Made by a program: the position numbers and the translations under genes. From Polaribacter sp. ALD11 (lineage in GTDB: Bacteria; Bacteroidota; Bacteroidia; Flavobacteriales; Flavobacteriaceae): a stretch of 64,000 nucleotides of DNA. Within the stretch, counting starts at the first letter, position 1. Each line of letters opens with the position of its first letter. The stretch is from assembly GCF_002831685.1 (NCBI RefSeq), contig NZ_CP025119.1:1461001-1525000 (forward strand), in the 5' to 3' direction. This document shows positions 1 through 9,347 of this stretch, in pieces. The notes under the pieces were generated by a model. The model was given only the letters and a program-made list of their open reading frames with translations. It did not search any database and had not been told where the DNA came from.

Positions 1-1459
1 TTTCTCTTTCTTCTAAAACATTGTAATTTAGATTTAAATCCTCTCTTTCTACCAAATCTGGATCATATACATAATTACCATTTGCATCTTTTACTTTTAA
101 ATATGGATTGGCATTTCTTGAATAGTTAGACGGATTTGTATACGCATCTGCACCAGTAATATAAGATGATGTTATCGTTTGACTACCAAATAACGCCACA
201 CCTAATTTTAATTTATCGTTTACATTAAAATTATCTTTTAACGTAATATTAAATCGTTTCTGACCTGTACCTTTAGTAGCTCCTGTTTCATCAAAAATTC
301 CTGTAGAAAAATAGTAATCATTATTCTCTGATCCTCCAGAAATACTTACACCGTATTGTTGGTTTACTGCCATTTGATACAGCTCGTCTCCCCAATTGGT
401 ATTGGTGTTTTTTAAATTATTGATTTCGTTTTGTGCTGCACTAGACAAACTAGCAAAACCATTATCTCTAAAATTGTTATACTCGCCATAATTATTTAAA
501 ATTCTAGCAACTCCTCCTCTATCTTGTTGATATTTTAAATCTGATCTACTTGCCAAAAGTAATTCGAAATCTACTTTTTGAGAAGAATTCATTAAATTTA
601 ACTTACTAAAATCTGGTTTTTGAGTTACAAATACATTCGCGTTTACATTGATACGCATTGCACCCTTTTTACCATTTTTACTAGTGATAACAATCACTCC
701 ATTTGCTGCTCTTGCTCCATAAATTGAAGTTGCAGAGGCATCTTTTAAAACAGTGATGCTTTCGATATCATCAGGATTTAAACCTGCTATAGGATACGAT
801 TGTAAGTTATCTATATTGTCTTTGTCTCTAAAATCTTGAGGAATATCATTTCCGTCTAACGGAATACCATCTAATACCCATAAAGGGTCTGAAGAACCAT
901 TTAAAGTTGCAGCTCCTCTTATCGAAATTTTTGAAGGTGCACCTGGAGCACCACTTGTTGGTTGAATAACGACACCCGATAATTGACCAACTAACATTTG
1001 ATCTACACTAGCAACTCCTGCCTGATTAATATCCTCCATTTCTATCTTCGCATAGGCAGAGGTCATTTTACGTTTTTCAATTTTTTGATACCCAGTTATA
1101 ATAATCTCTCCTAAGCTTTCTGAACTTTCTCTTAAAGCTACTGATATAGTACCAGTCACTTTAGAAACATCAATTTTTTCAGTTTCATATCCCATATAAG
1201 AAACTAGAATAAATTTAATGTCTGCCCCTATTTTTAACGAAAAATTTCCATCGAAATTGGTGGTAGTTCCTAACATTGCTCCTTGGAGAATTCCTTCTGT
1301 ATTGGTTTCGTTTCCTATAATTGCTGATGACACATAAACCGATGCCCCTACTATTGGCATTTGCAATTCAGCATCAATTACTATTCCTTCTATTACTTTT
1401 TCTTGCTGTGCAATAAGTAAACTCGGAATAAAAATTAACAGGTATATTAATTTTCTCAT
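1..1459 (-). CDS. SusC/RagA-family TonB-linked outer membrane protein (N-terminal part, cut by window edge)
   Basis: An open frame of about 486 codons runs off the left edge. It starts at the ATG ending at 1459, followed by a signal peptide (MRKLIYLLIFIPSLLIAQ). Residues about 22-110 form a carboxypeptidase-regulatory-like beta domain ending in the SYMGYE motif. Residues about 130-240 are a TonB plug with SVDQMLVGQLSGV, SIRGAATL, PLWVLDGIP and the SusC signature SIYGARAANGVI. The family imports oligomers such as glycans or peptides across the outer membrane with a SusD lipoprotein, which would lie outside the window if present. Only 3 bases separate it from the metalloprotease stop upstream, so the two are probably co-transcribed. 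The substrate cannot be read from the sequence. Confidence 0.93.
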   Translation of the reverse strand, partial: MRKLIYLLIFIPSLLIAQQEKVIEGIVIDAELQMPIVGASVYVSSAIIGNETNTEGILQGAMLGTTTNFDGNFSLKIGADIKFILVSYMGYETEKIDVSKVTGTISVALRESSESLGEIIITGYQKIEKRKMTSAYAKIEMEDINQAGVASVDQMLVGQLSGVVIQPTSGAPGAPSKISIRGAATLNGSSDPLWVLDGIPLDGNDIPQDFRDKDNIDNLQSYPIAGLNPDDIESITVLKDASATSIYGARAANGVIVITSKNGKKGAMRINVNANVFVTQKPDFSKLNLMNSSQKVDFELLLASRSDLKYQQDRGGVARILNNYGEYNNFRDNGFASLSSAAQNEINNLKNTNTNWGDELYQMAVNQQYGVSISGGSENNDYYFSTGIFDETGATKGTGQKRFNITLKDNFNVNDKLKLGVALFGSQTITSSYITGADAYTNPSNYSRNANPYLKVKDANGNYVYDPDLVEREDLNLNYNVLEERE

Positions 1460-1462
1460 GAT

Positions 1463-4018
1463 TTAGTTTTTCAAGTTATATTCAATTCTAGCTATTAAGT
1501 CACTATAATGTACTTCGGTAGCCCTATCTCCTCTATTTTCTTTTCTCTTTAAAAGCACTAATATTTTTTCTAATGCAGCTCTTTTATTCGTTCCTATATC
1601 TGCAACTCTTGGTAAGTATGAAAAATGTATATTCTTAAAATTATTAGCGTCTTCTGAAATAGATTTCGCCTTTGTCTTCTCTAACAACTTATTTCTATCT
1701 ACCGTTAGTACATCTACATAGTTTTTTTGGGTAATACGATCGAACATATCTAAAGACTTTCCTTTTTTAGTCTTTTTAAAGATCGCATCAAACAACCTAT
1801 CGAATAAATATTCTTCTGAAAAAGTATCGTTTCCATCTTTTACCAATACTTTATTCTCTGTAATTCTCATCAATCTATCTGTTTTTACCAAAGCATAAAT
1901 AGCGTTCGTTTGATGAATACGCAACATAGAAACTGGTGAATAATAACGTTCACCATCTGGAGCATCTCTAACAGCAAAAACTTTATTAATAATTTCTGGC
2001 ATAAATAACCATTTTTGTGGCAAAACAGCATTCTGTATGATATAATCTAATGCTTCTTTTTGCATTTTTACTGGCACAGGTTCAAAAGTATTTTTTCCAT
2101 CACCATAAACGGTGTTGTTCACATAAACCCCACCAATATTTGCCATCACATGACCATTATAAGTTCCCCATTGATCGATGACTGCTTTGTATAATTTTGA
2201 TGCTTTGTAATAATCCTGCCCCTCTTCCTTTGTCCAATCTAAAATATTAGGAAGTATTCTTTTTAAGTTTTTAAGTCCGTAATTACTAGCTTTTACAGCA
2301 TTGTCTCCCAAATCTTCACTTTGTGATCTTGGATCTATCACAGTACCTTGTTGCGCTCCATAAAAATATAACGGATCATTTTCGTGTTTACGAATCCATT
2401 CATTTAATACTAGAATCTCTTCACGAGCAGATGTATTCTCTAGCCATCTATACCCCCAATCAATTGCATATTTATCATACACACCTATTTTGGGAGTAAT
2501 GTCTGTAATAGCATCTTCTGGTTGCGCTACGTAATTAAAACGTGCATAATCCATAATAGAAGGTGCTGTTCCTCCCATTTCTGATGTAAACGTTTGAGAT
2601 CTTAAAGAATCTACAGGGTAACTAAATGATGCGCCCATGTTATGTTTTAAACCAAAAGTATGACCTACTTCATGTGAAGAAACAAAACGAATCGCTTCTC
2701 CCATATGTTGGTTAGAAAAGGTATTGGCTCTTGCATTCACGTCGATTGGTCCTGTTTGTACACGAATCCAAGAATGTAAACCTTTCATTAAATTATGCCA
2801 CCAAATAATATCAGACTCCAATATTTGTCCACTTCTAGGATCTACAATAGAAGGTCCCATCGCATTTTGCTTTTCTGATGCAGCATAGGTAATCACAGAA
2901 TATCGAACATCATCTGCATCGAAATTCTTATCTTCTTCAGAAGGAAACTTAACTATTAATGCATTTTTAAACCCCGCAGCTTCGAAAGCCACATTCCAAT
3001 CATAAACACCTTGTTCTATATAAGAACGCCATTGTTTAGGAGTAGCAGGATCTAAATAATAAACTATTTGTTCTTTGGGTTCTACCAATTGTCCTTGTTT
3101 GTATTTTTCTATATCTTCTTCTTTGGGTTCTAATCTCCACCTTGTAATCATTTCTCTAGATTCCACTTCTTGTTGTGCATCCGAAAAATAATCCATCGGT
3201 TTTGTAAAGTACCCGATACGTTTGTCTGAAAAACGAGGTTTCATTACATCTGTTGGTAATAAAACAATGTTTGTGGTAACACCAATAGTTAAAGGTAAAG
3301 CAGGTCCTGCCCCCTCTCTAACAGAAGTGGTTAACAAAGATTTAACAACAACGTTTTTAGGAAAAGATTTAATAGATTCTAAAATAGATAAATTTGCTTT
3401 TACACTTCCGCCTAAACCGATATTGTTTAATAGGTCACTAAAGCTCTGCTCTTTACCGTTAAATATTTTATTCACTTTTATAAATACCGACGTAGAATCT
3501 GTATTTTTTGTTTCAATTTTAAATTCTTCAATAATAGATTCCCCAAAATTATCTTTTACAGATAATGTAATGGCATCGTTTTCTGGAGATTGAACTCTTG
3601 GGTTCACTGTTTTAACCCAAACTTTATTTAAGATAGTGTCTTTATAAAACCGAATAAGCTTTGTTTCAAATGTCATCCCTTTATTCAAACCATGACCATT
3701 TAAGGCGTAAGGAACACTAGACACTTTATTAACAATTAATAAATCTCTGGATAATAATGAATCTGGAACTTCAAAATAATAATCTTCCTTTAGAGAATAT
3801 ACGTTGAATAATCCTTTTTTAACATTTCCTTCTTTTAAAAACTTCTGATACGTAAGTTTTTTATCGTCTTTAGGTTTTATAGAATCTTTTTCTACCTTAT
3901 TTTCTTTTTTTGATGTTTCTTTTTTCCCTTGAGAAAAACCAGAAAAACTGGTAATCATAAAAACAAGAACGATTAAGAATTGAGAAAATAAATTATCTTT
4001 CAATGATGAATTTTTCAT
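1463..4018 (-). CDS. Secreted zinc-dependent metalloprotease (DUF5117/DUF4953 type)
   Basis: An 851-residue protein with an N-terminal hydrophobic signal segment (about residues 12-29) and a Lys/Glu-rich linker. It carries a metzincin zinc site: H449-E450-VG-H453-TFGLK-H459, followed by a probable Met-turn in the segment APSIMDYARFNY. This matches the Bacteroidetes family of large zinc metalloproteases annotated with DUF5118, DUF5117 and DUF4953 domains. It should act in the periplasm or outside the cell on proteins or peptides. It sits 3 bases upstream of a SusC-type receptor gene and about 96 bases downstream of a histidine kinase gene, all on the same strand. A paralogue (49690-52128) is present in the window. 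The exact substrate is unknown. Confidence 0.92.
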   Translation of the reverse strand: MKNSSLKDNLFSQFLIVLVFMITSFSGFSQGKKETSKKENKVEKDSIKPKDDKKLTYQKFLKEGNVKKGLFNVYSLKEDYYFEVPDSLLSRDLLIVNKVSSVPYALNGHGLNKGMTFETKLIRFYKDTILNKVWVKTVNPRVQSPENDAITLSVKDNFGESIIEEFKIETKNTDSTSVFIKVNKIFNGKEQSFSDLLNNIGLGGSVKANLSILESIKSFPKNVVVKSLLTTSVREGAGPALPLTIGVTTNIVLLPTDVMKPRFSDKRIGYFTKPMDYFSDAQQEVESREMITRWRLEPKEEDIEKYKQGQLVEPKEQIVYYLDPATPKQWRSYIEQGVYDWNVAFEAAGFKNALIVKFPSEEDKNFDADDVRYSVITYAASEKQNAMGPSIVDPRSGQILESDIIWWHNLMKGLHSWIRVQTGPIDVNARANTFSNQHMGEAIRFVSSHEVGHTFGLKHNMGASFSYPVDSLRSQTFTSEMGGTAPSIMDYARFNYVAQPEDAITDITPKIGVYDKYAIDWGYRWLENTSAREEILVLNEWIRKHENDPLYFYGAQQGTVIDPRSQSEDLGDNAVKASNYGLKNLKRILPNILDWTKEEGQDYYKASKLYKAVIDQWGTYNGHVMANIGGVYVNNTVYGDGKNTFEPVPVKMQKEALDYIIQNAVLPQKWLFMPEIINKVFAVRDAPDGERYYSPVSMLRIHQTNAIYALVKTDRLMRITENKVLVKDGNDTFSEEYLFDRLFDAIFKKTKKGKSLDMFDRITQKNYVDVLTVDRNKLLEKTKAKSISEDANNFKNIHFSYLPRVADIGTNKRAALEKILVLLKRKENRGDRATEVHYSDLIARIEYNLKN

Positions 4019-4114
4019 AAATGATATTATTAAAACATCAAATTTGCATGAAATTTATAATTCAAAAAAACAAAATAGAGGGAACTCACTAAAAAAAGGA
4101 GTGAAATATCATTT

Positions 4115-5752
4115 TCAGGTGATGTATGGCAATACACATACAAATTCCCCACCTATAACTGCTGTTTTAAAGGTCGATATTTGATAATATTGGTATGTAT
4201 TTCCTAAATAATTCAGTCCTATATGATGGCTATCTTTAGATTTATTCTTTCTAGGTGTAAAATTATTTTTAACTATAATAGAATCTTTATTGATAGAAAT
4301 TTCAATAACTAAAGGATTCTTTTTAGTTATTTCGTTATGCTTAATTGCATTTTCAACCAATGTCTCTAAAGATAAAAATGGAATTTTTTTAATTAAAATT
4401 GTATCATCACAATTATTAACTATTGTTACATTTAGGCTTTTGTTAAATCTAATTTCTTGTAAAAAAACATACTGTTCTAAAAAGGTAATTTCTTTTTTTA
4501 CGGAAATTAAATTCCCTTCTCTATTGTTTAAAAGATATCTATAAACATCTGCAAGCTTCAATACAAATTGCTGTGACAAATCTGGGTTTAAATCTATTAA
4601 GACATGTAATGAATTTAGGCTATTAAATAAAAAATGTGGATTAATTTTTTTCTTTAATTGATTTAATTGAAGAATAGCATTTTCCTTTTGATACTTTTCG
4701 TTGCTGTTTTTTAGGTGTTCCTTTTCTTCAACAACTTTTAAGTTTTCTACGTATTCTTTTTTCAACTGCATTCTAGAAGCCAACAAGAGTAAGGTAAATA
4801 TAGCAAAAGCTAAAAAACTAATCCATGAAAAATACCGTTGTACATTCTTTGTTGTTTCTTTCAAGTGGATATCTAAAGGGAAATTTACAATAACAATTAA
4901 AGGTGTATTTCCTATTTTAATAGTATCGAAATAACGTAAGACTTCTAATCCTAAAAACTCTGACGTTGCTTTATCTTTTAAAGAGTTCACCTTATCAGGC
5001 ACATAATATCCGTTAACTTTAAGGGAACTTTTCAAAATCTGTTCGAGAGTAATTGTACTAAAATATGTTGTTATTTTTTTCCCTATATGTTTTGTGTCAG
5101 GATGTAACATGCAAATACCTTCTTTATTCGCAACTACCGTATAGCCACCACCACCTTTATAGGCTTCAGAAAAGTAACTCCAAAATGCTATTAAATCAAC
5201 ATCATAACCTGTATAAACAGTTGTGTTATTTGGTAGTTTTTTCGCATAAACCTTTCGATTAATTACCTTTCGATTGCTTGTAATAATAGTATCTATTAAA
5301 ACCTCGTCTTTTACAAAAGAAATCTCTTTCATAAACGTTTTAATATCTCTACGGTACAAAGAATCTTTTTTATTAAAAAAATATATTTCCTCAATATTAT
5401 TAGATGGAATTATAGACACAAAACTATGATGAATACTTTGGTCTTCTGTAGCTAAATCTGCTGTAAAGAGTAGTTTTTCCTTTAAAAATTTAAAAGAATT
5501 ATTTTCTGAATTTTGAAGGATTTTTTGTGAATTTTTGAAGGAGTTATTCAATTGATTAAACTCATACGCTACAATATTTTCTTTAGCCTTTAAATTTCCT
5601 TGAATAAGGTCTTGTATCAAATCTTCTGTAACTGATGTGATTTTAGGAGTAATTAAAGAATTACCTATAAAAAAAGCAGCTATCAATAGCATACTTATAT
5701 ATAAGTACTGTTTATGTTTTCTTAATCGAGTCCAAAATTTGGATGACTGCAT
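4115..5752 (-). CDS. LytS-type sensor histidine kinase with extracytoplasmic Cache-like domain
   Basis: A 545-residue kinase. Transmembrane segment 1 is at about residues 16-34 and segment 2 at about 310-328. The loop of roughly 270 residues between them contains a Cache-like signature (GGGGYTVVANKEG followed by LHPD and IGKKI). A short coiled coil leads to a His_kinase domain with the phospho-acceptor motif NPHFLFNSLN (His near residue 373) and a compact ATPase region (LVENAIKHN). It pairs with the LytTR regulator directly upstream, one base away, and presumably senses an external small molecule and phosphorylates that regulator. The C-terminus lacks an obvious long G2 box, which is usual for this family. 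The ligand is not known. Confidence 0.93.
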   Translation of the reverse strand: MQSSKFWTRLRKHKQYLYISMLLIAAFFIGNSLITPKITSVTEDLIQDLIQGNLKAKENIVAYEFNQLNNSFKNSQKILQNSENNSFKFLKEKLLFTADLATEDQSIHHSFVSIIPSNNIEEIYFFNKKDSLYRRDIKTFMKEISFVKDEVLIDTIITSNRKVINRKVYAKKLPNNTTVYTGYDVDLIAFWSYFSEAYKGGGGYTVVANKEGICMLHPDTKHIGKKITTYFSTITLEQILKSSLKVNGYYVPDKVNSLKDKATSEFLGLEVLRYFDTIKIGNTPLIVIVNFPLDIHLKETTKNVQRYFSWISFLAFAIFTLLLLASRMQLKKEYVENLKVVEEKEHLKNSNEKYQKENAILQLNQLKKKINPHFLFNSLNSLHVLIDLNPDLSQQFVLKLADVYRYLLNNREGNLISVKKEITFLEQYVFLQEIRFNKSLNVTIVNNCDDTILIKKIPFLSLETLVENAIKHNEITKKNPLVIEISINKDSIIVKNNFTPRKNKSKDSHHIGLNYLGNTYQYYQISTFKTAVIGGEFVCVLPYIT

Positions 5753-5753
5753 A

Positions 5754-6524
5754 TTAATTATTTAACCATTCTTTAAAATTACGAACATTTTTAGAACTAA
5801 TTAAAATAAAGTCGTTGACTTTAGAAGATGGTTCTAATGCTATCTTTAATCTATTCTGACTGTATTTTACAATTGTTTTTATGGCACTATGCCTTACAAT
5901 GAATTTTCTATTTATTTTAAAAAAATCTTTTTTTGATAATTTTAAATCTAAATTCAATATAGTATCGTCATACAAATAACTATCCCCTTTGGTGGTAAAT
6001 AAAAAAAGCGACTTATTTTCTGCCATAAAATACGCAATCTCACTAGCTCTTATAGAAATTAATTTTTCTCCTCTAGAAACTAAAAACCGCTCTTGTTCTA
6101 CTTTACTATCACCAGAACTCTTTAAATGAGATAATAAATTTTCTAAATCACTATAATCATTAACTGGAGTTGCTGTGTAATTTGTGTATTTTTGAAGAGC
6201 CTTATTTAATTTATTTTTATCATAAGGTTTTAATAAATAATCGATAGCAAAAAACTGAAAGGACTGTATTGCATATTGGTCAAATGCTGTTGTAAAAATT
6301 ATAGGAATATTAACTTTTAAGTCTTCGAATATTTCAAAACTCTCTCCATCACCTAAATGAATATCACTTAGAATTAAATCGCAACTATTCTCTTTAAACC
6401 ACTCTATAGACTGCGCTACACTTTCTAGTCGTTTTTTTATATGTATTGGATAATCACTTTTTCTCAATAATTTTTCTAACGATTCAGCTGCTAAATCTTC
6501 ATCTTCAATAATAACAATGTCCAT
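5754..6524 (-). CDS. LytTR-family response regulator
   Basis: A 256-residue two-domain regulator. The receiver domain (1-120) has the acidic pocket E7-D8, phospho-acceptor Asp54 (LILSDIHLGDG), the conserved T in FTTAFDQ, and the Lys of the YLLKPYDK motif. After a linker, the LytTR DNA-binding domain occupies about residues 150-256 (LVSRGEKL, IAYFMAENKS, KINRKFIVRHSAI). LytTR proteins bind pairs of short direct repeats and activate transcription. It is the first gene of the minus-strand group regulator-kinase-metalloprotease-SusC, so the downstream genes are plausible targets, though this is inference from gene order. Confidence 0.94.
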   Translation of the reverse strand: MDIVIIEDEDLAAESLEKLLRKSDYPIHIKKRLESVAQSIEWFKENSCDLILSDIHLGDGESFEIFEDLKVNIPIIFTTAFDQYAIQSFQFFAIDYLLKPYDKNKLNKALQKYTNYTATPVNDYSDLENLLSHLKSSGDSKVEQERFLVSRGEKLISIRASEIAYFMAENKSLFLFTTKGDSYLYDDTILNLDLKLSKKDFFKINRKFIVRHSAIKTIVKYSQNRLKIALEPSSKVNDFILISSKNVRNFKEWLNN

Positions 6525-6831
6525 TCTAAACTGTTTTTTCGGGTGATTTTAAAAATAGAGGCAACTTACTCAATATTATACATTTTTTACGTATTCTTTA
6601 GTAATAAGTTAGAAGTCATAGAAAAAATTAATAATAGAGGCAGCGAAAGCGCTTATTACCGCTTGAGTACAACCTTAAATAAAACAAGATTATCCGAAGT
6701 TTTTATTCTTACATTAAATAGAACCGCCTATTATACTACCTTAAAATTAACAAAAAATATTACTAAAAGTAGTATGAAATGAATTGAAGCAGGTTTTTTG
6801 AGTCGTAATTTTCAACTCAATTTTCAAATAA
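6525..6831. other. Intergenic region upstream of the LytTR regulator
   Basis: About 300 bases of A/T-rich sequence between the start of the LytTR gene and the terminator of the tRNA-Ser gene. It should contain the minus-strand promoter of the two-component operon, but no convincing TAnnTTTG box could be fixed. A 79-codon open frame on the plus strand here has no recognisable family or start signal and is not called. A short inverted repeat (TTGAGT / ACTCAA, about 6798-6820) is not followed by a T-run. Confidence 0.5.
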
Positions 6832-6872
6832 AAAATAAACCCTTGAAAATCGTTAGATTAACAAGGGTTTTG
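6832..6872 (-). terminator. Rho-independent terminator of tRNA-Ser
   Basis: Inverted repeat CCCTTG (6841-6846) / CAAGGG (6863-6868), with flanking A/T pairs. On the minus strand it is followed by a T-rich tract. It lies directly 3' of the tRNA-Ser gene. Confidence 0.75.
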
Positions 6873-6873
6873 C

Positions 6874-6957
6874 GGAGAAAGAGGGATTCGAACCCCCGGA
6901 CCTGTTACAGTCAATAGTTTTCAAGACTACCGCATTCGACCGCTCTGCCATTTCTCC
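6874..6957 (-). tRNA. tRNA-Ser(TGA)
   Basis: On the minus strand a 7-bp acceptor stem pairs GGAGAAA with TTTCTCC. The anticodon TGA (plus-strand tca at 6921-6923) sits in a CTTGAAAA loop. A long variable arm, typical of class II tRNAs, precedes the GGTTCGAAT T-loop. The length of about 84 bases fits tRNA-Ser. CCA is not encoded. Confidence 0.95.
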
Positions 6958-6992
6958 AGTGTGTCTCATCAGGTATACCCTGAATGCGGCTG

Positions 6993-7000
6993 CAAATATA
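6993..7000 (-). promoter_or_regulatory. Promoter -7 box of tRNA-Ser
   Basis: The minus-strand sequence TATATTTG fits the Bacteroidetes housekeeping -7 consensus TAnnTTTG. It lies about 36 bases upstream of the mature tRNA-Ser 5' end. The -33 element is not clear. Confidence 0.65.
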
Positions 7001-7167
7001 GAAAGCTTTTTTAATTCTAAAAAATAAAAAGACTATTATTTTTTATCTTTTTTGAAAATAATAAATTATTGATTCTATCTTACTAGTTATCAATACTTAT
7101 TACAATATAAAAATTTATAGAAATCATTATAAATGTAAAAATTAGAATTTCCTTTTACTGACTTTAG

Positions 7168-7175
7168 TATATTTG
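7168..7175 (+). promoter_or_regulatory. Promoter -7 box of aroC
   Basis: TATATTTG matches the TAnnTTTG consensus 24 bases before the aroC ATG, which would give a short A/T-rich leader. Confidence 0.6.
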
Positions 7176-7199
7176 TTGCTTATTTTAATATAAGAAACG

Positions 7200-8264
7200 A
7201 TGTCATTTAATTCTTTTGGAAATTTATTAAGAGTTACAACCTATGGTGAATCTCATGGAACTGCTATTGGTGGTGTTATAGATGGTTTTCCTGCTGGTTT
7301 AGAAATTGATTTTGAAGCGATTCAAAATGAATTAAACAGACGCAAGCCTGGGCAATCAAAAATTGTTACACAACGTAAAGAACCGGATACAGTAGAGTTT
7401 CTGTCAGGTATTTTTGAAGGAAAAACAACAGGAACTTCAATTGGTTTTATAATTAGGAATACCAATCAGAAATCTAAAGACTATAATCATAATACCAATG
7501 TGTATAGACCATCTCATGCAGATTTTACCTATGATCAAAAATACGGTTTTAGAGATTTTAGAGGTGGTGGAAGAAGTTCTGCTCGTGAAACAGCAAATTG
7601 GGTTGTAGCTGGTGCTTTAGCTAAACAGTTAATTTCGTCTATAAATATTAATGCTTTTACTTCTTCTGTTGGTGAAATTTTTATAGATAAACCTTATCAA
7701 GATTTAGATTTTTCTAAAACTGAAAGTAACATTGTTCGTTGTCCTGATGAAGCTTCCGCAGAAAAAATGATAAATAGAATACAAGAAATTAGAAAAGCCG
7801 GAGATACTATTGGTGGTACTATTACTTGTGTTGCAAAAAATGTACCTGTTGGTTTAGGTGAGCCTATTTTTAATAAATTACATGCAGAATTAGGTAAAGC
7901 GATGCTTTCTATTAATGCTGTAAAAGGTTTTGAATTTGGTAGCGGATTTTGTGGTGCTAAAATGAAAGGTTCTGAGCATAATGATATTTTTAATGCTGAT
8001 GGCTCTACGCAGTCTAATCTTTCCGGAGGAATTCAAGGAGGAATTAGTAACGGAATGGATATTTACTTTAGAGTTGCCTTTAAACCTGTTGCAACAATAA
8101 TGAGTTCTCAACAAACCATTAATTCTGAAAATAAAATTACAGAAATCACAGGAAAAGGAAGACATGACCCTTGTGTTGTACCAAGAGCTGTACCAATTGT
8201 AGAAGCGATGACTGCTTTGGTACTAGCCGATTTTTGGTTACTTAATAGAACTAGAAAAATTTAA
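7200..8264 (+). CDS. aroC: Chorismate synthase
   Basis: A 354-residue enzyme that eliminates phosphate from 5-enolpyruvylshikimate-3-phosphate to give chorismate, the last common step to aromatic amino acids, folate and quinones; it requires reduced FMN. Family signatures are visible in order: TYGESHG near residue 15, [15 protein letters not shown] near 120, [11 protein letters not shown] near 275 and [13 protein letters not shown] near 320. Length and start agree with the family. It stands alone with its own promoter and ends in a bidirectional terminator shared with the convergent phytase gene, so it is probably a single-gene unit. Confidence 0.98.
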   Translation: MSFNSFGNLLRVTTYGESHGTAIGGVIDGFPAGLEIDFEAIQNELNRRKPGQSKIVTQRKEPDTVEFLSGIFEGKTTGTSIGFIIRNTNQKSKDYNHNTNVYRPSHADFTYDQKYGFRDFRGGGRSSARETANWVVAGALAKQLISSININAFTSSVGEIFIDKPYQDLDFSKTESNIVRCPDEASAEKMINRIQEIRKAGDTIGGTITCVAKNVPVGLGEPIFNKLHAELGKAMLSINAVKGFEFGSGFCGAKMKGSEHNDIFNADGSTQSNLSGGIQGGISNGMDIYFRVAFKPVATIMSSQQTINSENKITEITGKGRHDPCVVPRAVPIVEAMTALVLADFWLLNRTRKI

Positions 8265-8265
8265 T

Positions 8266-8301
8266 AAAAAAAAGCGAAACTTTTAAGTTTCGCTTTTTTT
8301 T
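8266..8301. terminator. Bidirectional terminator between aroC and phytase
   Basis: An AGCGAAAC / GTTTCGCT hairpin (8273-8280 / 8287-8294) flanked by an A-run on the left and a T-run on the right. It can end transcription from both convergent genes. Confidence 0.9.
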
Positions 8302-8320
8302 ATGCTAAATGCCATACCTT

Positions 8321-9346
8321 TTATTTTAATAACTTCTCTAAATCATAAAAATAAAAATTCCTATCGTTATTCATTGCAACAAACAAACCACTTTTAAATG
8401 TTTTATTTAAAGGCGTGGTCACAACGTCACAACCATCTGTTTCTAATGTCGTTAAATTTACTGCTTTCACAAACTCATTTGTTTTTCTGTCAAACAAATT
8501 AAATTGCCCTTTTTGTTGATCTGAAACAATAATATATCCTGTTTCATTTTCCTGTTTAGCGATGGCTATTCCTTCAATATCTCTTTCAAAATATGCACCA
8601 CCAAAACAAGCGATCTCCTGATTTCCTTTTGAAGGTTCTGCATAATATTTACGAATGCAATGCCCTTCATCTGAATAGTAAACAAAGCCCATTTCTGCAT
8701 CAATAGCAATAGCTTCAATTTCTTTCTTACCACTAAATTCACCAAACTTACGTACCAAAGTCGTCTTTATTTGAGCATCTTCTAAACTTAGTTTATACTG
8801 ATATAAATATCCTTTAGTTGGCCCTGATTTTCTTCCTACTATTGCATAAAAGCTACTATCAATAGGTGATTTATAGGTAGCTATTCCCATAGGAAGTCTG
8901 TTTTCAATATTTTCCTCATCTTCAAAAACAATAAAACCTCCTTCATCCAATGCTTTCATCTCTGGAATAGAAAAAATTCTTATTTGTTGTGTTTCTCTTT
9001 CCGTAAATACTAAAAGATCAACCTTTGTAGAATCATTAATATGAAAACCATAAGCTACATCTACGTTATTGGGTCTTTTAATATTTCTAATGGTTTTCTC
9101 CTCTATAATTTCACCTTCTAAATTGTATGCATAAATGGCACCATTGGTTTTTTTATCAGTACCAAAAACAATACTTTTTGATGGATCTGTTGGATGAACC
9201 CAAATGGCAGGATCATCAGTATCATTTAAAGCTTTTTCTGTAATTACATCTGGTAAAATTGCTGGCAGCTTACTTCCTTTAGTACAAGAAAAGACACTTA
9301 AAAGACCAACAATAAAACTATATTTTAGGTATAAATTCATACTCAT
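8321..9346 (-). CDS. Beta-propeller phytase lipoprotein (3-phytase)
   Basis: About 341 residues from the preferred ATG at 9346; another ATG is at 9340, and a start at 9367 would overlap the upstream gene. A lipoprotein signal ends in SVFSC, so the mature protein is probably anchored by a lipidated cysteine. The N-terminal motif DDPAIWVHP, followed by repeated blades (FGTDKKTNGAI, GIATYKS, EIEAIAIDAEMGFVYYSDEG, EGIAIA), fits Ca-dependent beta-propeller phytases, which release phosphate from inositol hexakisphosphate. It directly follows a TonB-dependent receptor in the same operon, pointing to phosphate scavenging from phytate or a similar organic phosphate. Specificity is inferred from the family. 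Confidence 0.9.
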   Translation of the reverse strand: MSMNLYLKYSFIVGLLSVFSCTKGSKLPAILPDVITEKALNDTDDPAIWVHPTDPSKSIVFGTDKKTNGAIYAYNLEGEIIEEKTIRNIKRPNNVDVAYGFHINDSTKVDLLVFTERETQQIRIFSIPEMKALDEGGFIVFEDEENIENRLPMGIATYKSPIDSSFYAIVGRKSGPTKGYLYQYKLSLEDAQIKTTLVRKFGEFSGKKEIEAIAIDAEMGFVYYSDEGHCIRKYYAEPSKGNQEIACFGGAYFERDIEGIAIAKQENETGYIIVSDQQKGQFNLFDRKTNEFVKAVNLTTLETDGCDVVTTPLNKTFKSGLFVAMNNDRNFYFYDLEKLLK

Positions 9347-9347
9347 C

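Noticed and set aside
6543..6782. A 79-codon plus-strand open frame upstream of the LytTR gene
   Set aside because: No family, no initiation context, low-complexity composition, and it covers the expected promoter of the two-component operon.
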